Assembly: GCF_001949145.1 (NCBI RefSeq)
Contig: NW_019091499.1
Span: 235,821 to 299,820, forward strand
Direction: 5' to 3'
Source of the DNA: Acanthaster planci
Lineage: Eukaryota; Echinodermata; Asteroidea; Valvatida; Acanthasteridae
Length of the DNA: 64,000 bases
In this document: positions 9,991 to 20,592 of the stretch, piece after piece
Layout: each line of letters opens with the position of its first letter
Numbering within the stretch: the first letter of the stretch is position 1
Notes under the pieces: model-generated
What the model was told of the DNA's origin: nothing
The model's database searches: none
Seen by the model: only the letters and a program-made list of their open reading frames with translations
Made by a program: the position numbers and the translations under genes

Positions 9991-10066
9991 GTAAGCCTTG
10001 TCGCCGCCCCTTCTTCCTTCCCACAATGCCTTTCTACTATTGTGCAGTATTAGCGATAAGGCTTAC
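9991..10066. repeat. Short internally deleted MITE (GTAAGCCTT termini)
   Basis: Inverted ends GTAAGCCTTGTCGCC and GTAAGCCTTATCGCT flank a block containing CTATTGTGCAGTATTAGCGA. The right half matches the longer element at 40615-40789, including ATTGTGCA and the TTCCTTCCCA block, so it looks like a deletion derivative of that family. Confidence 0.5.
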
Positions 10067-10124
10067 ATGTAAATGACAAATGCATGACGAACAGATGACA
10101 CTACCTGACAATGAGCAATGACTC

Positions 10125-11235
10125 AAGCTGTTACAAGATATGAATTCAAATAAGGCTTCAGGTCTTGACACCATTCCTGCCAATATCTTGAAAAAAAGTC
10201 CTTCAATCGCTCCAGTGTTAACCAAGATTTTTTAAAAATCACTTGATTCTGGATGCCTACCCGATGTTTGGCATGATGCTATATGTAATGTGACTCCGGT
10301 ATACAAGAACATGAAGAAAGGAGACAGATGTCAGCCTGTAAATTACAGGTAGGTATCGTTGACATGGATTCCATGTAAGATTTTGGAACATATTCGTCAT
10401 CCTATCATGAATCATTTTGATAAATATCGCATCTTAGTTGACGTTCAATACGATTTCACAAGGGACATTCCTACGACACTCAGTTATCCGCTCTTGTTGA
10501 TGACCTTTCAAAGATTTTGGATGACAAAGGCCAAGCGGACCTGATTATTATGGACTTCAGCAAGGCGTTTGATTTAGTGCCTCACCAACGTCTCTTGATG
10601 AAACTCCAACACATGGGAATCAGGAACAACACATTAAAATGGATCAAATCCTTCCTTACAAACCGTTACCGACAGGTTGTGCTGGAGGGCGTATCTTCAA
10701 AAAGAGCTAAAGTTACGTCAGGGGTTCCCCGAGGTACATGTACTGTCTTGGGACCCTTGCTTTTTCTGGCATAAATCCCCTGCCGGCGAAGGTCCACTCA
10801 AAGGTTAAACTTTCTGCAGACGACTGCATCCTCTATAAAAGGGTGCAAACACCTGAGGACTCAGAATCAGATATACTTCAAGCAGACCTTGATGCATTAG
10901 TTGACTGCGAAAAAGACTGGCAAATGTCTTTCAATCCTTCCAAATGTTTCAGCATGAGAGTCACACACAAAAGAAAGCCGGTTATTACGAAATACAAGAT
11001 GGGTCTCCACACCCTCGAGGAGGTAAGACATTATCCCTACCTAGGTGTTGAACTTAGCAGTGATTTGAAATGGTCAACACATATCAATCAGACTGTTGCC
11101 AAGGCTAATAAAATGTTATTTTTTGTTGGAGGAATTTATACTATTTCATATAAATCGCTGATCAGACCGAAACTTGAATACTGCTCTGGGATTTGGGATC
11201 CACAACACAATTCGGACGGGAATAAGTTAAGTATG
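10125..11235 (+). pseudogene. LINE (jockey/CR1-like) reverse transcriptase fragment, dead
   Basis: The reading passes through NSNKASGLDTIPANILKKSP, SLDSGCLPDVWHDAICNVTP, QADLIIMDFSKAFDLVPHQR, VTSGVPRGT, VKLSADDCILYKR and SLIRPKLEYCSGIWDPQ. These are successive motifs of a non-LTR RT. F-SKAFD holds the first catalytic Asp and ADD the catalytic pair. In-frame stops occur at KIF* and NYR* (canonical NYRPVSL), and at least two frameshifts follow (near 10515 and 10740, the latter beside an inserted ACATGTAC-like word). The endonuclease and N-terminus are missing and the 3' end is truncated. I favour the jockey superfamily, but the exact clade is uncertain. Confidence 0.85.
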
Positions 11236-12280
11236 GTGTTTGTACGTGAATAAATGGACAGATACTGGACAGACTGACACTGAGTGATCATACGAAGCAA
11301 TGAAGAACTTTCCGAAAATCCCTGGCCAAAGACTAGGCCCCACTACTATTAGTTTCCAGCTAGGGCCTATATACATGACATACGATATATGTGACGGAAT
11401 GTGATAATATTGACTAAAAGAAAGCTCAATACACTCATCTAAAGCCCCAAAGGATCCCAGGACCTCCAAAAATTTCTCACCCAAAACCACCAGCTCAGTA
11501 CTGTACGTTCAGGACTCAACTCGACTCTGTTTAAAACTGCCCGACTCGGGATTTAAGTTACCATGTGATGTTTGTATTGGCATATGATTGGTAAGTCAGT
11601 GCCAGTCCATTTTACGAGGTAGGGAGTATCGATATTCCAGAATCTTTCTTGTCATCTATACACGTTTATACGTAAATTTTGGTCATTGATTTTAAGGATA
11701 AAACAAAAATTCCTGGTGATTATAGCATTGTCCTAATCATGTGCTGAAATTTAATTAAAATTTCCTTCATTGAGAGGTTTTACGCTGAATAAATAATTAC
11801 AGTAACAACGACAACACAAAAATAGACATATATATCACCTAACTTACAATGGTCTAGTCCTATCGGCAAATTGAAAGCGCGCCACCTATCGGTTGAAGTT
11901 AATTACTGCAGAAAGTGCGTTGGAGCAGCGCTTAGTGTGGACCTGGTAAGTACACGTACATGTACATTGTCAGGATTGTACGTTACAGTTTTCAACATAA
12001 TATCAAATTAATGCAGAATGGTTTATGAACCCCTTCGTAATAGTTTCGTCCTATTTTTTTTTAAACCGTTGTCGAATGTTACAGTTACTAGGCCTACACT
12101 GATAACGATCATGATGATTGCCACACCCTACTAAAAGTAGTACTAGGCCTACGTACATGTACATCATACATGTATCCATGGAGGAATTACTCCATGATGT
12201 ATCACAATGCCCAAGCTTGACTGACATGACTGAGCTGACACGGCTGAGGGAGTGAGAGTGACTCAGTGAGATTAGGATGG

Positions 12281-12366
12281 GTTACTGTTACTTTGAGAAC
12301 TCAATGTCACTACTCCGTCATGAAATATGATGGAGTAGTGACTTTGAGTTCTTGAAGTAGGTTACT
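12281..12366. repeat. Short foldback repeat, copy 2
   Basis: The arm TTTGAGAACTCAATGTCACT continues into ACTCCGTCAT. After a 5-nt loop the inverted copy follows (ATGATGGAGTAGTGACTTTG). GTTACT occurs at both outer edges. This predicts a hairpin of about 35 bp. Confidence 0.65.
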
Positions 12367-13879
12367 GCAGCAATTCGAAATAAAGATTGCTCATTCACCT
12401 TCCTGACTGTCCTGACCTTCCCGACATGCCTGAATTATCCTATCCTTTCTGTTGTTGACTCATAAAATTTTGTTTGTGGTTCAAGTTATTCCCACTATGA
12501 TAGCTCTTAAAATCTGCGTGCACACCGTGTGCCAGCGGAGATGGTGTCTCTATTGAAGTATCGAGAAAGTTTCTATGATGGCCTCAAGCACTTTGTTCAT
12601 GAATAAGGATAAAGAATGATTTTGTTTTCACAGGAAAAAAGAAAGCCTCATTTTTTTCTAAGAGATGGAAAAATTGCAGTGCGTCACCCTACTCTTACAC
12701 ATATTAATCCGGCAAGGAACATGAGGAATGACTTTATTTTTTTCATCAGAACTTTTTACCCCAATCTTAAATGCAGCAACAACTTTGACATTCATCTTAT
12801 TATTTAAATTGGTGTTTTGCCTCGAGAATAGTAAATTTTTTTGTCTTGATGGACTCATTGTTTTATCATTGTCTAAAACAATTGTTTAAATACATGTCTT
12901 CTTTCTGAGTTTTAATTTTTGAGTTATAACCATCTCTTTAGACCTGAACTATTTTATTCAAAATTAATGTTAGAAATCTTTTACAAATTTTTCAAATTGT
13001 ATAAGAAAACAAAAAAATTGCTTCAGTAATGTTGACATAATTATTCCCTATTTATTGTCCCACACTAGGGTAAAAGTACGATTGATACCAGTCTATTGTA
13101 ATGGAGATTGGGGGCACGCTTTACGCACACAAAAACTTTTTCAGCGCAGAAGCCCTTTTGACTCCAAAAAAAAACGTGGGCACTTTCACAGTTAAAATGT
13201 GCCTTTAGACATGTTAGACACCATTGGCCATTTGGGAATTGACATGTACTGTATGGAAGCCCAACAATGGATATCCAAGGGCAGGGCCGCATTAGAAATA
13301 ACTTAGAGATAGACGGAAGGTAATGAGAGACACGGTGAATGAACATTTATAAATTTCAGAAAAACTACAACTTTTATTAACTGTATCAAAACTTCCAAAA
13401 ACTTGCAAATTTTTTCACTCTGTATTAATACATGTAGAACTTATCCTCGGGCCATAAGTTATTGATAACCTGGATGAATATTGCGGATTGGGAACTCACT
13501 CGCAATGCAAAATTCAACATTACCAATACCGCAATAATAGAGTTACATGTACCATGATAATATAGGAACCGTGTACACACATGTACATGTATGTAGGCCT
13601 ACTGACCACTAGGAAAGAATGTTGCAGTGCATGCTGGCACACATCTACAGCTGTCATTGCCTTCACTCTTTTCATCTCAACAGGCCTACTTCCAGGACTA
13701 GAAAGTTTTTACAGTTGCAAAAGTATCATTGCAGAAATGCTGAAAAGCCACGAAATGGAATCTGAGACTAAGAAAAGCATTGTTCAATTCCAGACTTACA
13801 TGTACATGTGCATTTGTAGCATGTAGGAAGTACTCTTACTGCATACTTACCAATACATGTACAGTCTTTTCCGTCCTCC

Positions 13880-13925
13880 ATGCATAGGCCTACATGTACA
13901 ATTGTACATGTAGGCTATGTAGACC
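13880..13925. repeat. Near-perfect palindrome on ACATGTAC core
   Basis: CATAGGCCTACATGTACAA is followed by TTGTACATGTAGGCTATG, its inverse with a single-base bulge. It combines the two words (TAGGCCTA and ACATGTAC) that dominate this genome. Confidence 0.6.
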
Positions 13926-14646
13926 ATGAAGTTTTACGTTGCGTTTACCTAGCATGTTAGGTCGCTCTACTTTAGCCTGGATTTTGAATATTCATTGTAA
14001 AGAAATGCCTCACAGGTCTCAAAAGACTATAAGCAATTAATACAGTAGCTGGAGAGTAGATTTGGAGAAGACTGAGAAGACAAGCAGAAAAGTGGTCTCA
14101 CATGTACATGTACTGTACTTCACCCTGCCATACCTTTAATGTTTATTTTGCCATCTTATGAGCATTTTTGTGCCTTTTGATTTTGCATGTTGTGAAAAAG
14201 AGTCATTTCATATTCAGCATTTTCGTAATAAAAGTGTCATGTACATGTAATTTCAGGAGACTTACAAGTTCACATACATGTACACCATACATGTACACTG
14301 TACAGTACATGGTACAGTACACATACATGTACATGTACACGTACTTTGCTAAGGATTACTGAAAGAGCCAAAATCGTCATTATGTTGGACATTTTCCTGG
14401 CTTTAATTTTGTTTTGTGATATGTGACAGGGGCCTCAAGTGTTAAAAGACGGTGTTCGTTTTTTTTCTTTGGTCATGCAGGAATGCTTGCTGATGTACCA
14501 TACATGCCACATGTACCACTGTTCCTGGATTATGATAGTGTCGCCCAAGGAATAAAAGCTGTGACACAGGAACTTTGATGGTCAAACAAAACACATCGAC
14601 ATTGGAATACATACATGTACTTGTATTTTTCCCTTGTGTGAACTCA

Positions 14647-15633
14647 GCCTTCGCCAGCATGGGTTGTAAAGTGTCATGTGCTTGCATTCTGTCACTGACT
14701 GCAAAGGTGGCATGCATTTTTGTTCTCATACTTCAATCTACTTTGCTGGATTACGTCATTGTGCAGTGGGACACCAGTGCATCAGATGTAGGACGATACA
14801 TATGGATAGCCTTTGATGCACTCATTGTGATCTTCTGGATCATTGCCATGATAATGTCGCACCGATTTTTCCACAACCCAAACCAGCAGAAAGTGCCCAC
14901 TGAGGGGTACACAGGAAAGCAGCTTATCATACTCGCCCTGAAGGAGCTCCCGTTCGCTTATGTCTCATGGCTTTTCTACGCCATCGTCCTTGTTGCGAAG
15001 ATCAATGCCATATTTACTGCAAAATTCGCCGAGGCACTTACGTCAAGCACGGAGTCACTGCGATCGAACACTTCGCTGAAGATCATTCTGTCCTTGGCTG
15101 GTGTTATCTTTGCCCTGATGGCATACGCCCACCACAATGAAGCCCACAACTCCAAATACAAGCTCCTGATTGAGAAGATAGGCACAGCTGCCAGTATTGA
15201 CCTCCTGGATGTCATCATGCTGCTGGACATTCTCTTTGTCAACGTCAGTCGTGTGTTGGTGACATTCACTCTGGACCGAACCATCCGGACCTTTGCCTCC
15301 ATCTGCATCCTGCTGCCTGTGTTACCACTTGTTGCCCTGCGGGTCATCTCCTCCAGCGGCACGGCCAAGACTGACAAGGTCTTCCCCATGGTGATGGTGC
15401 TCAACTCTGCCCTCTACCTCTTCCTGGTCAACATCCCACTGCTGATCATCCGGATGTTCCTGTGGGTGCATCACGACGTGGACGTCACCACATTCCTGAC
15501 CAAAAACGTCTTGGCCATCTGCAAGGGATGCCTTGACATCTATCGTGAGCTGGTAGCCTGGAGGCGGGAGGTAGCCAAGGAGAAGAAGGGGAACAATGAT
15601 GAAGTTCAGATGGAACCAGTTGTTCATGTGTGA
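14647..15633 (+). CDS. TMEM121-like multi-pass membrane protein, paralog 1
   Basis: Coding starts at 14659 (MGCKVSCACILSLTAK), giving 324 aa with stop TGA at 15631-15633. 14647 is the inferred start of the exon. I chose this ATG because it aligns residue for residue with the start of the downstream paralog, and because CTTGTGTGAACTCAG just before it looks like a 3' splice site. Hydrophobic helices fall near residues 17-36, 44-64, 94-114, 139-156, 178-191, 210-228 and 243-269. The DLLDVIMLLD motif, the LLPVLPLVALR segment and the FLTKNVLAICKG segment match TMEM121 (DLLDLLDMQ, LLVLPCVALSE, FVGKNVVALATK). TMEM121 proteins are plasma-membrane-type proteins of unclear function. The tail is short, charged and cytoplasm-like. 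The family call is good; orthology to TMEM121 or TMEM121B is not resolved. Confidence 0.8.
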   Translation, partial: AFASMGCKVSCACILSLTAKVACIFVLILQSTLLDYVIVQWDTSASDVGRYIWIAFDALIVIFWIIAMIMSHRFFHNPNQQKVPTEGYTGKQLIILALKELPFAYVSWLFYAIVLVAKINAIFTAKFAEALTSSTESLRSNTSLKIILSLAGVIFALMAYAHHNEAHNSKYKLLIEKIGTAASIDLLDVIMLLDILFVNVSRVLVTFTLDRTIRTFASICILLPVLPLVALRVISSSGTAKTDKVFPMVMVLNSALYLFLVNIPLLIIRMFLWVHHDVDVTTFLTKNVLAICKGCLDIYRELVAWRREVAKEKKGNNDEVQMEPVVHV

Positions 15634-18600
15634 CAAAGCAACATGTACAGGTATATTTATGTGTACCTGTACATGTATGTAACGTGTACAGTGTACATGT
15701 ACATGTGGGAGCAGGCTCGAGATCATATTATTGGCTCCGTGGGACTTCAGACGCAGATGCGTTCTCAGCCTTGTACATGAGACATGTTTATGTATACGAG
15801 GTACATGTACGGTACATTTGGTAAAGTGAGAGTGATGGTACTGGATCACTTGTCATGCAAACTGCCATACACACGCCTACATTTGAGATATACAAGCAGG
15901 CCTGCAGTGTATCTGTTACCAAGTAGCATAATTTTGTTTCAAAATTCCAATGTACACGTACATGTGTGTTATTTTACTGTAGTCTGAACAGAAATTTCAA
16001 TGTATATATTCAATCAGCAGTTCTGAAAGCAAAATTTCATTTTACAACAGACAAAAAGTAAGAAAAAAGGCAAAATATTATTTTCCAGTACTGTTTTTGT
16101 TCACCGAGTTACCTTTGAACCTGAAATTAAATGTTGACTCATGCATGTACATATGTACGTGTACATAACTTATATTTAATTAATGCAATTGCTTGTGGTA
16201 GTTAAGATGTCTGACAAGTTCTAATGCATCAGTTGGCAATATTTACTTGTCACCATCACAAAAATAAATAGGTCTCGCTGACCGACTGTAAGACTGACTA
16301 TTAAGAACAAATAACGATTTTATGTACATACATGTAGGTGGAATACTAGTAGCCTGCTGTACATTCACTGTATGTATTCCTTTCAGCACTGATGGCAACT
16401 TTTTGGGCTAAGTGCGTCCACTTAAGTCTTATAAAGGCCTCCATGTACGTGTATGTACCAACAGCCATCACATGTAAGCATCTATGTCCATGTACCGGTA
16501 CATGTATGTATTTGGCATGTTTGGTGTGATTGATCAATCTTGGACATGGAATCTCCAATTTTACTTTTTTTTCTTTTTACAATACATGTACACTTTGGTT
16601 AACTAAATTTTAACAGAAATGCAATTGGCTGATGGTGGAATTACAAGTGTCAACAAATCTTGCAATGAGATCAATGGATCAGACAAAGATCGGAAAGGAT
16701 TAACGACAGCAGTGATTGACCAATCACACCCAACGCATATTGTACATACCCGCCTTAGGTGAACCATGCAGACTCATTATGGCAACATGAGTACATGTAT
16801 ATTGTACTAGCATATACCATGATGTGTGCGGTAGCAGTACATGTACATGTACCTTTTCAAAAAGTGATACTACAATGTACATGTACACAGTAGCTCTACA
16901 TGTACCGGTAAGTGTGCATATCAGTGCAAATGTACTTATTATAAATGTACTTATTAGAAATGATGAAGTATACCGATACAGTGAAAAGTCCTGCAAATTG
17001 TGCAAAGCCATATATACATGTACATGCATGTACAGTATGTTGCATTTCAGTTTAATAGCCCATTTTTATACAAGGAAATGCTGACGGTATTGAGGACATT
17101 TATTGACAGTTACACTGTAAAGGCTGCAAATAGTACTTGAATTGCCTTTCGATTTTTTATGCAATTTTTATGTAAGACATACTGTACATGTACATGTACA
17201 CATTATTAAAGAGGTTTGTTTGTGTTCATTGAGCTGAAATTTTTAACCACCCCCATTGTGTACATGTGGTTTACTTGATCAGTTGATAAAGGTATTCAGT
17301 ATGCTGTAAACTTCATTGATAAAAGGGAATAAACCTGAAAACTACATGTGTATGTATGTATGTATAATGCGTAGTGGGTGAACATGTACATGTACTAACA
17401 TGTAAGTTCCTGTTTTAGCCTTTGCTCTTCTACATGTTCATGTATGCCCTTCAAAATTCTTTGTACCTGTGTGGTGTTTTTTGATCAGGAGTTCAGCTTA
17501 TAATGCTAGTGAAAGTTGTACATGTACTGTGTACATACATGTACATGTACAGTGGTGTCCCATACTTAAAAAACTAGAGTCTCCATTATGCACATGTACA
17601 GTGTAATTATGATATTTACATGTACAGTGTACATGTACAATTTGTAATTAATCCCCTCTTGTGGCGTCACCCTATTCAGAAAAGTGTCTTACTCTTGAGA
17701 ATGTACAGTTACCTGCAAATGTAACTGGACATTCTTGGAAAAACTGACATCAAAATTGACTTGAAAGACACAGGAAATGCAGTTGTGACATTGAATTATT
17801 ACGGCAAACACAGTGAGAGAAGCTCTTATTACATGTACATGTAAGTACATGCATTCAGATGTTCAATGATGGTCTCTCTGAATTTCTAGATTTGACTTGA
17901 CTGTTGTGATTACTCTGTATTCTTTATTAAAAGTGGAACATGTTTTTCATTGCTTTTATGTTTTTAATGAGTATTGGTCATTTTTCACATGACACTTCTT
18001 CCATTTTATTTTATCATTTTACATATGTACGTGTACATGAACTTATTCATATGTATACGTTAATTGTAATGTATAATTTTATTTATTTTACAAAATGTAC
18101 TTACATATACATGTACATTTTGTTCATATTATAAAATGTACTTACATGTACATTGTACATGTGTTTGGGTGTTTTTCTTTTTAAATTTTGCTTTTCAAGC
18201 TGATTTGGTTAAACCTCAGTTTTAATTCTTACTCTGTTATTAAACAATTTTTAAAGTAACTCTTGACAGTAATATTTTTATTGTAACATCATATTACATG
18301 TACATGTACTTATTCATCTAAATTTATACTGTACGTTAATTGTAATGTACATGTATTTAATTTTTCTTCATTTTACAAAATGTACTTATGTACATGTATT
18401 TACAGTGTTTGTACATGTACAATGCATGTACCGTATACCTGTACATGTACACAAATACTTGTGTAATCTTCGCATGAACTTTGCTCGCTGTAATTACTGT
18501 AAGTAGTATGGTATAGTGTAAACATTCGATCTGAAAATACATGTTTGGTATATGGAGAACTTCCATTCAACCAAAGGTGACTCGGCATCATATTTATTGA

Positions 18601-19521
18601 GCTCGATCAACACATCACTCATACATGTACATGTAGTTGTGCATCATTTGTAATTTGTTGTGTGGTAGTAAATTTACATGATGTACATGTACATGTAATG
18701 TAACTATCGATATTGCACCTGTGATTTGAATTCTTTCAGCTTAGTGGACTGTTACAGCAAAATCAGGGAGCTAGATGTAATCCCATTCTGGCTCTGTACA
18801 TGTACGCTCTGTATGGTCTGTACACAAAAGCAAGAGGTTAATTGACCAGTGTGCAGAGTCCATGTACATGGACTGTTTATGCATGCATTTTGGTTTAATA
18901 AGCCTATGTTGTTGGTGTAGCAGGACAAAGACGGTATCAAAGGAGCGAAAGGTACATGTACAGGTATGCACAGTGAATGATTTCACGCACTGTTTTTTAC
19001 AGCAAATGCACAGTTGTATGTTCATCATGCTCATGCAACTTTGCCCACTTGGGGCATACTCTATATGTACTGGTCTTGTGCAAAAAGGACATTTGCTGAC
19101 CAGGGGTAAGGGTCATTTGTAGCAAAGGGAAGAGGAACAGTTAAGGAAAGTAATGTAGGCCTACTATGTACCGGGTACAGTTAATAAGAGGTTCAACTTG
19201 GCTAATTACATGTATGTGTACCTTGTTTTAAACACATGCAACAGGAACCTTGTATTATCAGGAATGAAATGAATGAATAGAGAATTGGGACTTAAAAATT
19301 TCGTTGTTACAAGAAAAATCTTTTATTAACAGTTCTCTTATTAATGAGCAAGGCTCGATGATGAGAATTATAGGAATGTGTACACAATAAATGTGAATTG
19401 CAGAGCTGTTAAAAATGTACATGTTGACCCAGCCAGTTGGTACAAAATGTACGTGTACATGTATATGTTCATGTATGTATGCAGATACATGGACTAGCTG
19501 TACATGTATTTCTTATTTCAG
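15634..19521. other. 3' flank of TMEM121-like 1 and 5' side of TMEM121-like 2
   Basis: An AATAAA at 16263-16268, about 630 nt past the stop, could be the polyadenylation signal of the first gene. The rest is noncoding, AT-rich and packed with ACATGTAC words. It includes a diverged direct duplication at 18020-18120 and 18296-18400. Confidence 0.5.
18020..18400. repeat. Diverged direct duplication, period about 275 bp
   Basis: The blocks ACGTTAATTGTAATGTA and TTTTACAAAATGTACTTA appear in the same order and spacing at about 18056-18110 and 18332-18390. Both are preceded by TACTTATTCAT-like sequence. Confidence 0.5.
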
Positions 19522-20592
19522 AATCCCTGGTTCTAATCTGCCATGGCACTGTGTACACACTTCACTAATGGAATGACAGTGATGGCCAAAAGTAGCTCTG
19601 TCCTGCTGTTGATTATCCAGTCTGCCTTTTTAGATGTCATCATCCTGAAGCTCGATGAGTCGGTGCCAGAGCAGAGTTTGTACATGTGGCCAGTTGTGGA
19701 CAGCATAGTGGCATTGTCGTGGATATCTGCCATGGTCGTGTCGTACTTGTACTTCTCCAGGCCCCCAGAACTGGAGGTCCGAGGCTGGAAGCAAGTGTTG
19801 AGAGTTGTTATGCGAGAGCTGTCATTTGCTTACATCTACTGGCTGGTGTACTCAGCGGTTCTCGTGGCCAAGATCCAGAGGCTGTTTGAATTCAGGAGGG
19901 AGCTCATCGCCCCGCATCCAACGAGAACCCTGCATCCATCCAGCACCCCCCATCCACCATGCCCCATCTGCTCGGCGACTACCTTCAAGATTGTTTTGTC
20001 CCTGGCTGGGATCATGTTTCCCCTCCTAGCCTACAGCCGGGACGAGGTGGGCCACACTGAGAAGTACAAGTCCCTGCTGAGGCACCTGGGCACGTCGGCC
20101 AGCCTTGACATCCTGGACTCGGTCATGGTCCTGGACATTCTCTTCACCGTCTATGACAATCACTCGCTTGAACCTGCCATGGAGAATGCCATCAACACCT
20201 TCTCCTCCCTGTGCCTCTTGCTTCCCATCGTACCGCTTCTTGCACTCCGCATTGCCTCTAGTGTCATTGAGTCCAGAAACAGCAAGCTCTTTGACTTGGC
20301 CCTGGTAACCAACTCCATCCTGTACCTTGTCTTAGTGAACCTGCCGCTACTCTGCATCCGACTTGTATTGTGGGCACGGCGGGACATAGATATCTCAACA
20401 TTCCTCATCAAGAATCTGATGGGCATCATCAAGGGAGTCATAGACATTTACCAGGAGATTAAGATGATCAGGGCATGGACCAGTGACCAAGGTGCGGTCA
20501 ATACCACCCCCAGAGACAATCCTGTAACAGAGATGCCACTTGGGGATAAAAGGTTATTGATAAACGATGATGTGGACTACCAGTTCATCTGA
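19522..20592 (+). CDS. TMEM121-like multi-pass membrane protein, paralog 2
   Basis: Coding runs from ATG 19543 to stop TGA 20590-20592, 349 aa in one exon. A strong acceptor (TATTTCTTATTTCAG, exon from 19522) shows a 5'UTR intron. The protein starts MALCTHFTNGMTVMAKSSSV and aligns with paralog 1 along its whole length, with an insertion of about 10 residues rich in Pro/His (LHPSSTPHPP) between the third and fourth helices. Shared blocks include LSLAG, KYKSLLRHLGTSASLDILD, LLLPIVPLLALRI and STFLIKNLMGIIKG. Its C-terminus is longer than that of paralog 1 and ends DDVDYQFI. The tandem arrangement and near-identical gene structure indicate an old local duplication. Confidence 0.8.

Larger units (their letters stand above)
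7642..14646. other. Intergenic stretch between the GTSE1-like gene and the first TMEM121-like gene
   Basis: I see no host gene here. The stretch holds the GTSE1-like promoter side (7642 onward), at least four MITE or foldback elements, one dead LINE fragment, and very dense ACATGTAC clusters (8080-8105, 8250-8330, 8395-8525, 14270-14345). The two flanking genes are divergent. Confidence 0.6.

Noticed and set aside
15322-15849. 175-aa minus-strand frame across the TMEM121-like 1 gene
   Set aside because: It is the antisense shadow of the membrane-protein exon. His/Val-rich runs come from ACATGTAC words.
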